Source: Microbacterium sp. AG238 (GTDB lineage: Bacteria > Actinomycetota > Actinomycetes > Actinomycetales > Microbacteriaceae). Taken from it: 64,000 nucleotides of DNA. Shown here one piece after another: positions 35,944 to 43,187 of this stretch. Location of the stretch: contig NZ_RAQC01000002.1 in NCBI RefSeq assembly GCF_003610405.1, positions 434,001 to 498,000 on the forward strand, given 5' to 3'. Under the pieces are notes generated by a model, which saw nothing but the letters and a program-made list of their open reading frames with translations, was not told the origin of the DNA and searched no databases. Position numbers and translations under genes: made by a program. Position 1 is the first letter of the stretch. Each line of letters starts with the position of its first letter.

Positions 35944-36840
35944 TCACTGGTTGGCGCGGACGTCGTCCTCGACCTGCTTCAGGGCGGAGGCGAGCTCGTC
36001 CTTGGGGGTCTTCACGAGCACGGCGGATCCACCCGAAGCCTCCTGGAGGCCGTCGGTCACGGCCTTCGTGTTCTGGAAGATCTCGACGAGCTTCTCGTAC
36101 GTCGGGTTGTCGGCGTCCTCGGCCTTGGCGGCGAAGATGTTGATGTAGGGCTGTGCGCTCGGGTCGCTGGGGTCGTCGGTCGCGAGCGCGTCGTCGAACG
36201 TCAGCCCGGCATCCTCGACGAAGTCGTTGTTGATGATCGCTGCGGCGACATCGGGAAGCGAGGTCGCGGTCAGAGCTGCGTCGAGAGCCTCGACCTTGAC
36301 CTTCGATCCCGGCTCGACGTCTGCCGTGGTGGAGAAGACCGAGCCACCGTCCTTGAGCTCGATGAGGCCCTGCGCCTGCAGCACGAGCAGGCCCCGGGCC
36401 TGGTTGCTCTCGTCGTTCGGGACGGCGACCGTCGCGCCCTCGGGGATGTCGTCGATCGAGTCGTACTGCGTCGAGTACAGGCCCAGCGGGTAGGTCGCCG
36501 TCGAGCCGATGGCCACGAGGTCGTCGTCGGCGTTCACGTTGTAGGTCGCGAGGTAGATGATGTGCTGGAACTGGTTCAGGTCGAGCTCGTCCGCCGACAA
36601 AGCCGGGTTCGGCTGCGTGTACTCGGTGAAGTCGACGATGTCGACCTCGATGCCCTCGTCGGCGGCCGCTTCCTTGTACGTCTCCCAGTAGGGGTCGCCC
36701 GCGCCCACGACACCGATGCGGACGGGGCCGTCCTGTGCGGCATCGTCGGCGTCGCCGGAGCCCGCGTCCGACGCGCACGCGCCCAGCAGAAGGGTCAGGG
36801 GGAGGGCCAGGGCGGCCGCGGTCAGAAGTCGCTTGGACAT
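35944..36840 (-). CDS. metQ: methionine-binding lipoprotein (NlpA family)
   Basis: 298 residues. Lipoprotein signal 'LTLLLGAC' puts Cys22 at the mature N-terminus. 'VRIGVVGAGDPYWETYKEAAADEGIEVDIVDFTEYTQPNPAL', 'LDLNQFQHIIYLATYN' and 'AAAIINNDFVEDAGL' are NlpA/MetQ family blocks. It captures methionine and delivers it to MetI-MetN, which follow in the same operon. GGAGCACCACTC precedes the ATG. I looked for a SAM riboswitch in the 200-bp leader and found no convincing core. Confidence 0.94.
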   Translation of the reverse strand: MSKRLLTAAALALPLTLLLGACASDAGSGDADDAAQDGPVRIGVVGAGDPYWETYKEAAADEGIEVDIVDFTEYTQPNPALSADELDLNQFQHIIYLATYNVNADDDLVAIGSTATYPLGLYSTQYDSIDDIPEGATVAVPNDESNQARGLLVLQAQGLIELKDGGSVFSTTADVEPGSKVKVEALDAALTATSLPDVAAAIINNDFVEDAGLTFDDALATDDPSDPSAQPYINIFAAKAEDADNPTYEKLVEIFQNTKAVTDGLQEASGGSAVLVKTPKDELASALKQVEDDVRANQ

Positions 36841-37070
36841 GAGTGGTGCTCCTCGGATCGGGCACCGCGGGGCGGTGGCCCGCCCATGCGCGACCGGGGT
36901 CGCGCTCGCCTCATCGCGGTGCGCTACGACGGTAAGCGCCACCGCCGGACGGCGAGTAATCGTCGCGTAACACGGCGTCTCCCGGTATAAGGCCGCGGGC
37001 CTCGCCGCCGGTTCGCGGCGGGGTCGGAGAACATGTAACATTGCTGATCGTGCATCGCACAGCGACGCGC
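36841..37070. other. intergenic region between metQ and tRNA-Thr
   Basis: This 230-bp gap must hold the metQ promoter on the minus strand (TTATAC, complement of 36985-36990, is a candidate -10) and the tRNA promoter on the plus strand (TAACAT at 37036-37041 is a candidate -10, TSS near 37048). No gene or clear riboswitch is seen. Confidence 0.35.
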
Positions 37071-37146
37071 GCCGCCTTAGCTCAGACGGCAGAGCGATTC
37101 ACTCGTAATGAATAGGTCAAGGGTTCGATTCCCTTAGGCGGCTCCA
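37071..37146 (+). tRNA. tRNA-Thr (anticodon CGT)
   Basis: Full cloverleaf: acceptor GCCGCCT/AGGCGGC, D stem GCTC/GAGC, anticodon stem ATTCA/TGAAT around CTCGTAA (anticodon CGT, reads ACG), T arm AAGGG-TTCGATT-CCCTT, discriminator T, and encoded CCA at 37144-37146. Confidence 0.97.
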
Positions 37147-37150
37147 CAAC

Positions 37151-37184
37151 GAAAGGCCCGGACTCCGAAGAGTCCGGGCCTTTC
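37151..37184. terminator. bidirectional terminator after tRNA-Thr
   Basis: Perfect 15-bp stem (GAAAGGCCCGGACTC at 37151-37165 with 37170-37184) and a CGAA tetraloop; both strands end the stem in CTTTC. It serves the tRNA and the convergent oxidoreductase operon. Confidence 0.85.
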
Positions 37185-37215
37185 GCATTACCCGCTCGGC
37201 GGGTCGCCGTGGGCG

Positions 37216-38343
37216 TTACAGCGTCGCGGCGAAGGGGTCGAAGTCGACGGGCACGGTGGGCACGGGCGTCACGGTGCTCGCGACCTTCACGAATTCGCCC
37301 GAGGCAGCCGATTCCTGCGCCGAGAGCATGACGTCGAGCACGTGGTACCCGAGCTCGCCGGTGGCGACGTGAGGCCGGTTCTCGGCGATCGCGCGAACCA
37401 TGTCGAGCAGACCCAGGCCGCGGCCGGTGAGCTTGCCCTCCTGCTCGATCTCGATCCACTCCTGTTCGCCCCAGTTGCCGTCCGAGATCGACGTGCGCGC
37501 CTTGACGTACGCGATGCGTCCCTCGAACTGGTTGGGGTCGGGCAGGACGATGGAGCCCTCGGTGCCGTGAACCTCGAAGACGCCGTGGCGCTCGAGTGCG
37601 GAGTCGAAGCTCAGCAGGCTCGCCGCCTGCTGGCCCGCTTCGAAGGCCGTGACGACCTGCATCGTGGTGGGCACCTCGACGGGGAAGACGGTGCCCGCGT
37701 TGGGGCCGGCCTGGATCGTGCGCTCCTCGAGCTTCTTGCGCCCGACGGCAGCCACCCGGTCGACAGAACCGAAGAGGCTGACGAGACCGCTGAAGTAGTA
37801 CGGTCCCATGTCGAGCAGCGGGCCGGCCCCCTGGGCGAAGAGGAACGCGGGGCTCGGGTGCCACAGGTCGGGGCCGACGGTCTGGAAAGCCGTCGAGGCG
37901 AACATGGGCTCGCCGATCACACCGCTCTGGATCGCGCGCTTCGCGGTCTGGAAGCCGGGGCCGAGAAGCGTGTCGGGCGCCGAACCGATGCGCAGGCCCG
38001 CGGCATCCGCCTGGCGCAGGAGCTCCGCGGTGCTCTCGCGATCGAGGCCGAGCGGCTTCTCGGTCCAGACGTGCTTGCCCGCGGCGATCGCTCGCGAGGA
38101 GATCTCGACGTGGACGGCGGGGATCGTCAGGTTGACGATGACGTCGACGTCGGGGTGGGCGAGGACATCATCGGTCGTGCCCCATTCCGCGACGCCGTGC
38201 TTCTCGGCCTGAGCCTTGGCGCGGTCGACGTCGAGGTCGCCGAGGATGACGACGCGGACATCGGGGAACGAGCCCAGGTTCTCGAGGTAGGTGTCGCTGA
38301 TGACACCGACGCCGACGAAACCGACTCCGACGGGCCCGGTCAT
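37216..38343 (-). CDS. Gfo/Idh/MocA-family oxidoreductase
   Basis: 375 residues. 'VGVGFVGVGVISDTYLENLGSFPDVRVV' is the NAD(P)-binding fold, 'GKHVWTEKPLGLD' the EKP motif with the catalytic lysine, and 'GAGPLLDMGPYYFSGLVSLFG' the conserved His/Asp-region block of the C-terminal domain (Tyr at the usual His position of 'GPYY'). These enzymes oxidise or reduce sugars, inositols or glycosides. Its ATG overlaps the stop of the isomerase gene (ATGA), so they act in one pathway. Substrate unknown. Confidence 0.9.
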   Translation of the reverse strand: MTGPVGVGFVGVGVISDTYLENLGSFPDVRVVILGDLDVDRAKAQAEKHGVAEWGTTDDVLAHPDVDVIVNLTIPAVHVEISSRAIAAGKHVWTEKPLGLDRESTAELLRQADAAGLRIGSAPDTLLGPGFQTAKRAIQSGVIGEPMFASTAFQTVGPDLWHPSPAFLFAQGAGPLLDMGPYYFSGLVSLFGSVDRVAAVGRKKLEERTIQAGPNAGTVFPVEVPTTMQVVTAFEAGQQAASLLSFDSALERHGVFEVHGTEGSIVLPDPNQFEGRIAYVKARTSISDGNWGEQEWIEIEQEGKLTGRGLGLLDMVRAIAENRPHVATGELGYHVLDVMLSAQESAASGEFVKVASTVTPVPTVPVDFDPFAATL

Positions 38344-39164
38344 GCGCTGACGCCGTTCTCACGCAGGAACGCCAGGCTGGCGGCGACGTCGGCGAAGACG
38401 TCTCCGGGGGCCTTGTCGTACTCGACGACCGCGTACTTCAGTGCGGTCGCGGCACGCAGCGACTCGGCGAGCGGCACATCGCCCGTGCCGGCGTGGCGCT
38501 GGTCGAGGCTGTCCGAGCCGAACTGCTCGGCGCCGGGGGCCCAGGGGTTGGATGCCGGCACGACACCGTCCTTGACGTGCACGGCGATGAGGCGGTCGCC
38601 GAGGCTCTTCACCAGGGCAGGCACGTCCTGGCCGCCGGTCAGCGCCCAGAACAGGTCGAGCTCGAGGGTGACGCGCTCGTCGAGGAGCGAGACGAAGCGC
38701 TCGTAGGCGCTCTGACCGTCGAACGACGCGACGAACTCCTGCGCGTGGTTGTGGTAGCCGACGCTCAGGCCGAACCCTGCAGCGATCTCAGCCTGCGCGT
38801 TGAGGCGCTCGGCGATGTCGGCGACGCCTTCTTCGGTGAGCCAGCGGTCGGGGGCGACGAACGGGTCGATGACCGTCTTCATGCCGATGGTGGCGGCGGC
38901 CTCGTAGACGACCTCGGGCGCGGGTGTGGGGATGGAGCCGTCGGGCGTCCAGAGCTCGTCGGTCAGCAGGGGAGCGTGACCGGTCGGCGAGGTGAGACCG
39001 GCGGCATCCAGGGCCGCGCGGATCTCGGTCGGGCGCGAGACGAAGTCGAACGCCTCGACGTGTGCGAATCCGATCTCGGCGAGCTTCGCCAGCGAGCCGG
39101 ACATGTCGGCGGAGAACTCCTTCGCAAGCGAATAGAGCTGGACGGATGCCTGGACCTGAGTCAC
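38340..39164 (-). CDS. sugar phosphate isomerase/epimerase (xylose isomerase-like TIM barrel)
   Basis: 274 residues. 'VQLYSLAKEF', 'GFAHVEAFDF', 'VGYHNHAQEF' (metal-binding region), 'LELDLFWALTGGQDVPALVKSLGDRLIAVHVKDG' (Glu-Asp and His ligands) and 'VVEYDKAPGD' are the AP-endonuclease-2/IolE-IolI fold. It would isomerise a keto-inositol or sugar acted on by the co-transcribed oxidoreductase. GTG at 39164 is chosen because AAAGAAGG (complement of 39171-39178) lies just upstream; an ATG 24 bp further up lacks one. The divergent TetR gene is the likely regulator. Confidence 0.85.
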   Translation of the reverse strand: MTQVQASVQLYSLAKEFSADMSGSLAKLAEIGFAHVEAFDFVSRPTEIRAALDAAGLTSPTGHAPLLTDELWTPDGSIPTPAPEVVYEAAATIGMKTVIDPFVAPDRWLTEEGVADIAERLNAQAEIAAGFGLSVGYHNHAQEFVASFDGQSAYERFVSLLDERVTLELDLFWALTGGQDVPALVKSLGDRLIAVHVKDGVVPASNPWAPGAEQFGSDSLDQRHAGTGDVPLAESLRAATALKYAVVEYDKAPGDVFADVAASLAFLRENGVSA

Positions 39165-39225
39165 AGTCGACCTTCTTTCGTACGTCATCGTGCGGGGTGC
39201 CTGTGGTGGCACGACGTCACGCTAA

Positions 39226-39263
39226 CACGTAATACATCCAGGTGGAGGTTTTGTTGTTACAGT
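39226..39263. promoter_or_regulatory. divergent promoter region, isomerase operon and TetR gene
   Basis: TACAGT at 39258-39263 is 6 nt before the TetR GTG (leaderless). TATTAC (complement of 39231-39236) is a candidate -10 for the isomerase operon. GTAATACA (39231-39238) and TGTTGTTAC (39252-39260) form an imperfect inverted repeat across both promoters and may be the regulator's operator. Confidence 0.4.
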
Positions 39264-39269
39264 CGCCCT

Positions 39270-39872
39270 GTGAGCAACGACGATCGCGCGAGGATGGGGC
39301 GCCCGGGCGCCTACGCCAAGGGCGTCGCGCGGCGCCAGGAGATCCTCGACCGCGCGATCGAGGTCTTCCAGGAGCGCGGCCTGCAGGGCACGTCGCTGCG
39401 GCGCATCGCCGAGGCCATCGGGGTCTCGCACGCTGCGCTGCTGCACTACTTCGAATCGCGCGAGCAGCTGCTCGTCGCCGTCTACGAGCACGCCGAGACG
39501 CAGCGTGGTCGGCGTAACCCCGTTCCGCCCGAGACCGCGGTCGGCGTCATGACGCGCGCCGCCGTCGACAACCTCGAGGTGCCCGGCCTCGTCGAGCTCT
39601 ACTCGATCCTCGTCGCCGGGGCGCTCGAGGCGGGGAGCGAGCACGGCAAGCGATTCTTCACCGAGCGATTCGAGCGCATCCGTGGTGAGTTGACCGTGAG
39701 GCTTCGCGCCGAGCAGCGAGCCGGAACCGTTCGCGACGATGTGCCCGCCGAGCAGCTCGCGGCGCTGCTCATCGCGGCGTCGGACGGCCTGCAGATCCAG
39801 TGGCTGCTCGAGCCCTCCATCGAGCTCGAGCGCACGCTCGCCTCTCTCTCGGTGCTGCTGCGTCCCGCGTGA
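39270..39872 (+). CDS. TetR/AcrR-family regulator
   Basis: 200 residues. Residues ~20-66 are the TetR helix-turn-helix ('RRQEILDRAIEVFQERGLQGTSLRRIAEAIGVSHAALLHYFESREQLLVAVYEH'); the remainder is the ligand-binding helical domain. It is divergent from the isomerase/oxidoreductase operon with 105 bp between, the usual layout for local repression. GTG at 39270 follows a TACAGT -10 by 6 nt. The inducer is unknown, probably a sugar or inositol derivative. Confidence 0.85.
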   Translation: MSNDDRARMGRPGAYAKGVARRQEILDRAIEVFQERGLQGTSLRRIAEAIGVSHAALLHYFESREQLLVAVYEHAETQRGRRNPVPPETAVGVMTRAAVDNLEVPGLVELYSILVAGALEAGSEHGKRFFTERFERIRGELTVRLRAEQRAGTVRDDVPAEQLAALLIAASDGLQIQWLLEPSIELERTLASLSVLLRPA

Positions 39873-39903
39873 ACCTGCGCCGCGCGTGAACCATACTGAG
39901 TGC

Positions 39904-39945
39904 ATGGCGCGAGCGACCTGTTTCCCGAGTCGGCGGTGCGCGTGA
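39904..39945 (+). CDS. possible 13-residue leaderless upstream peptide
   Basis: CATACT at 39892-39897 lies 6 nt before an ATG at 39904. That frame encodes only MARATCFPSRRCA and stops at 39943-39945, overlapping the GTG (39942) that best starts the next gene. The leaderless placement and GTGA overlap are the geometry of a coupled upstream peptide. The two cysteines are notable, since cysteine-containing leaderless peptides regulate downstream genes in mycobacteria. Translation is unproven and the -10 lacks the initial T. Confidence 0.35.
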   Translation: MARATCFPSRRCA

Positions 39946-40337
39946 CGAGCACCATCGACGCGGTCCTGGAGATCCTCAGCTGGGCGGGTTTCGGCGGTGC
40001 CGCCGTGTTCGGGATCGCGTTCCTCGCGCTGTGGGCGATGGACGGCACATGGCTGGCGGCCGAAGCTCTCGTCGATCATGAGGCCGATGGCACGTGGGTC
40101 CGGTGGTTCGACGATGAGGGTGAAGCCAACAGTGCGCGGGTCGACGAGCACGCGGCGACGCTTCTGGCCGGCCGCGATCGGGCCGACATCTGGTATCGGC
40201 GCGGGTGGCGGGGGAGGATGCGGCTGACCCGGCGCCCGCCCGCCCATCACCTGCTCGTCGGTCTGTCCTCCGGGTTCCTCGCGGTGGGCGTCGTCTCCCT
40301 CGTCGCATCCTGGGTCGTCCTCTTCGCGCGCGGCTGA
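39942..40337 (+). CDS. small membrane protein, unrecognised
   Basis: 131 residues from GTG at 39942. Two hydrophobic helices, near residues 8-32 ('AVLEILSWAGFGGAAVFGIAFLALWAM') and 104-128 ('HLLVGLSSGFLAVGVVSLVASWVVLFA'), flank a polar middle ('VDHEADGTWVRWFDDEGEANSARVDEHAATLLAGRDRADIWYRRGWRGRMRLTRR'). Both ends in the membrane and a cytoplasmic or external middle are expected. I do not recognise the family. A GTG at 39900 would add 14 residues; 39942 is preferred because of coupling to the short upstream frame. Confidence 0.65.
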   Translation: MTSTIDAVLEILSWAGFGGAAVFGIAFLALWAMDGTWLAAEALVDHEADGTWVRWFDDEGEANSARVDEHAATLLAGRDRADIWYRRGWRGRMRLTRRPPAHHLLVGLSSGFLAVGVVSLVASWVVLFARG

Positions 40338-40377
40338 GTCTGCGCGGCGATTGGCCGTGAGGTGGCGCGTCTCGAAA

Positions 40378-40392
40378 TAGCTAGATAAGCTA
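40378..40392 (+). promoter_or_regulatory. inverted repeat over the MMPL gene -10 box
   Basis: TAGCT-AGATA-AGCTA (40378-40392) is a perfect 5-bp-arm repeat. The -10 box TAAGCT (40386-40391) lies within it and the GTG follows 6 nt later. A repressor bound here would block initiation; its gene is not obvious next door. Confidence 0.5.
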
Positions 40393-40397
40393 CCTAC

Positions 40398-42602
40398 GTG
40401 AAGAGCGAACGAATTGTGCCGCGCTGGCTGCGCATCGGCATCCCCGCCCTGCTCGTGCTCGTCTGGATCGTGGGCGGTTCCGTGGGCGGGCCGTACTTCG
40501 GGCGGGTCAGCGAAGTGGCCACGAACGATCAGTCGTCGTTCCTGCCCGCCAGCGCCGATGCGACGCAGGTCAGCGAACGCCTGACCGACTTCACGGGCGG
40601 CGAAGAGATCCCGGCCGTCGTCGTCGCCGCCGCATCCGACCCGCTCGACGAGGCCCAGCTGACAGCACTCACCGAGCTCACCGCCGCCATCGGCGAGCTC
40701 GAGGGAGTCGGTGAGGTCTCGCCGCCCATCCCGTCCGAGGACGGTCTCGCGGTTCAGGTCTTCGTTCCCGTCGATGCCTCGGGTGAGGTGCGCGACGTCG
40801 TCGAAGAGATCCGCGTCCTCGTCCAGAAGGACCTTCCCGCAGGCGTGGAGGCGTGGGTCACCGGACCAGCCGGCTTCACGGCCGATCTCGCCGAGGGCTT
40901 CCTCGGCATCGACGGACTTCTTCTCCTCGTCGCGCTCGCCGCGGTGTTCGTCATCCTCGTCATCGTCTATCGGTCGCCGCTGCTGCCGATCCTCGTCCTC
41001 CTCACATCGGTGTTCGCGCTCTGCGTCGCGCTGCTGACGGTCTGGTGGCTCGCGAAGGCCGACATCGTCGTCCTCAACGGACAGGTGCAGGGCATCCTGT
41101 TCATCCTGGTCATCGGCGCCGCGACCGACTACGCCCTGCTGTACACGGCTCGCTACCGAGAGGCGATCGGGGCCGGTGCGTCACGGTGGGATGCGACGCT
41201 GCGCGCCTGGAAGGGCGCCGTCGAGCCGATCCTCGCCTCGGGGGGAACCGTGATCGCGGGCCTGCTCTGCCTGCTGCTGAGCGATCTCGCCAGCAACAAG
41301 GCGCTGGGCCCCATCGCCTCGATCGGCATCGCCTTCTCGATGCTCTCGGCGCTGACCTTCCTGCCGGCCCTCCTGGCGCTGTGCGGTCGAGCCGCGTTCT
41401 GGCCGTTCATCCCGCGCACCGGCGCGATCGATCTCCCCGACGACCCGAGTCAGCCGGTCCGCGGGCTGTGGCCGCGTCAGGCGCGCTTCGTCGCGCGCCG
41501 CGCCCGCCCGGTCTGGATCATCAGCACGGTCGTGCTTCTCGTCGGCGCCGCGGGCGTGCTGCAGCTCAACGCGAACGGTGTGCCCTCGAGCGACCTCGTG
41601 CTCGGAACCTCGGAAGCCCGCGACGGGCAGGCCGCTCTCGCCGAGCACTTTCCCGCGGGGTCGGGCAGCCCGGCATCCGTCATCGTTCCCGAGGGCCGTC
41701 TGGCTGACGCGCTCGTCATCCTCGACGAGAACCCCGGCATCTCTTCGGTCGCCGCCATCGCGGCCGACTCACCGACCGGTCAGGTCTCCGTGGCTCTCGA
41801 GGGCGGCGAGCCCGTCTTCGCCGCGGCGGGCCCGCCGGGCGCACCGGTGCCCGAGCCGACGGTGTCGGAGGGCGATGTCCTGCTCTCGGTGACGCTGACC
41901 GACCCCGCCGACTCGCTCGAGGCCGAGCAGACCGTGCGCGACCTGAGGGCGACCTTCGCCGACGAGGCGCCCGAGGTCCTCGTGGGCGGGACGACCGCGA
42001 CCGACGTCGACACCAACGACACCTCGATCCGCGACCGCACCGTCATCATCCCGGTCATCCTGGTGGTGATCCTGCTCATCCTGATGCTGCTGCTGCGCTC
42101 GATCCTGGCGCCGGTGCTGCTCATCCTGAGCACGATCCTGTCGTTCGGCACGGCGCTGGGCGTGAGCGCTCTCGTGTTCAATCACGTGTTCGACTTCCCC
42201 GGAGGCGACCCCGCCGTTCCGCTGTACGGCTTCGTGTTCCTCGTGGCGCTCGGAGTCGACTACAACATCTTCCTCATGTCGAGGGTGCGCGAAGAGACGC
42301 TCGAGCACGGAACCCGTCGGGGCATCGCGCGAGGACTCGTGGCGACAGGCGGGGTCATCACCTCGGCGGGACTCGTGCTCGCAGCGACGTTCGCGGCCCT
42401 CGGCGTCATCCCGATTCTGTTCCTCGCGCAGATCGCGTTCATCGTGGCGTTCGGAGTGCTGCTCGACACGTTCGTCGTCCGCTCGCTCCTCGTTCCCGCG
42501 CTCGCCCACGACATCGGCGCCGCCATCTGGTGGCCGTCGAAGCTGTGGCGTCGTGAACGGGCCGTGCGCCGCGCGGACGCGGAGCGTAGCCTCGACGCAT
42601 GA
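40398..42602 (+). CDS. MMPL-family transporter
   Basis: 734 residues, RND superfamily, with about 11-12 membrane helices in two bundles, each following an external domain ('FGRVSEVATNDQSSFLPASADATQVSERLTDF...' and 'VPSSDLVLGTSEARDGQAALAEHFPAGSG...'). 'GAATDYALLYTARYREAI' in the first bundle and 'LGVDYNIFLMSRVREE' in the second hold the paired Asp/Tyr residues that carry protons in MmpL3-like proteins. These transporters export lipids or drugs. Start GTG fits a leaderless promoter. pncA overlaps its stop by 4 bp, which may be incidental. Confidence 0.9.
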   Translation: MKSERIVPRWLRIGIPALLVLVWIVGGSVGGPYFGRVSEVATNDQSSFLPASADATQVSERLTDFTGGEEIPAVVVAAASDPLDEAQLTALTELTAAIGELEGVGEVSPPIPSEDGLAVQVFVPVDASGEVRDVVEEIRVLVQKDLPAGVEAWVTGPAGFTADLAEGFLGIDGLLLLVALAAVFVILVIVYRSPLLPILVLLTSVFALCVALLTVWWLAKADIVVLNGQVQGILFILVIGAATDYALLYTARYREAIGAGASRWDATLRAWKGAVEPILASGGTVIAGLLCLLLSDLASNKALGPIASIGIAFSMLSALTFLPALLALCGRAAFWPFIPRTGAIDLPDDPSQPVRGLWPRQARFVARRARPVWIISTVVLLVGAAGVLQLNANGVPSSDLVLGTSEARDGQAALAEHFPAGSGSPASVIVPEGRLADALVILDENPGISSVAAIAADSPTGQVSVALEGGEPVFAAAGPPGAPVPEPTVSEGDVLLSVTLTDPADSLEAEQTVRDLRATFADEAPEVLVGGTTATDVDTNDTSIRDRTVIIPVILVVILLILMLLLRSILAPVLLILSTILSFGTALGVSALVFNHVFDFPGGDPAVPLYGFVFLVALGVDYNIFLMSRVREETLEHGTRRGIARGLVATGGVITSAGLVLAATFAALGVIPILFLAQIAFIVAFGVLLDTFVVRSLLVPALAHDIGAAIWWPSKLWRRERAVRRADAERSLDA

Positions 42603-43183
42603 CCCGTGCCCTGTTCATCGTCGATGTCCAGAACGACTTCACCGAAGGCGGAGCGCTCGGTGTGACCGGAGGTGACGCGGTCGCCGCCGCGATCACGCGT
42701 CACCTCCGGGATCACGCCGACGACTACGAGATCATCGTGGCCTCGCGCGATTGGCATCACGCTGATCATGACAACGGCGGACATTTCGCCGACGGTGAGC
42801 CCGACTACGTCGAGACCTGGCCGGTGCACTGCGTCGCCGATACGGCGGGAGCCGAGTACGACCCCGAGCTCGACGTCTCCGCCGTCACCCATCACGTGAA
42901 GAAGGGCCAGGGGGTGCCCGCCTACTCGCTCTTCGAGGGCACGACCGAAGCGGGGGATGCCGTCGCCGACCTGCTGACCCGGCACGGGGTCGTCGACGTC
43001 GACATCGTCGGCATCGCGACCGACTACTGCGTGCGCGCGTCAGCACTCGACGCGATCGCGCACGGTCGTCGCGCGCGCATCCTGACCGACCTCGTCGCGG
43101 GTGTCGCCGAGGAGTCGAGCGCCGCCGCGCTCGCCGAGCTGGCCCACGCGGGAGCACTGCTCACCTCCGCCGACGGACGCTGA
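42599..43183 (+). CDS. pncA: nicotinamidase (isochorismatase-like)
   Basis: 194 residues. 'LFIVDVQNDFTEGGALGV' has catalytic Asp9, 'HHVKKGQG' has Lys (101/102), and 'GIATDYCVRASALDA' has nucleophile Cys144, the full triad. 'SRDWHHADHDNGGHF' gives the metal-binding Asp and histidines that separate nicotinamidases from other isochorismatase-fold enzymes. It hydrolyses nicotinamide to nicotinate for NAD salvage. The ATG overlaps the MMPL stop, and the 3' end is only 4 bp from the convergent kinase gene, with no terminator between. Confidence 0.92.
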   Translation: MTRALFIVDVQNDFTEGGALGVTGGDAVAAAITRHLRDHADDYEIIVASRDWHHADHDNGGHFADGEPDYVETWPVHCVADTAGAEYDPELDVSAVTHHVKKGQGVPAYSLFEGTTEAGDAVADLLTRHGVVDVDIVGIATDYCVRASALDAIAHGRRARILTDLVAGVAEESSAAALAELAHAGALLTSADGR

Positions 43184-43187
43184 GGGC

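Noticed and set aside
36841-37000. SAM riboswitch ahead of metQ
   Set aside because: The GC-rich leader has stems and a 'CGCGGTGCCC'-like piece, but no conserved GGCAACC or SAM-IV core could be found in order. A covariance search would settle it.
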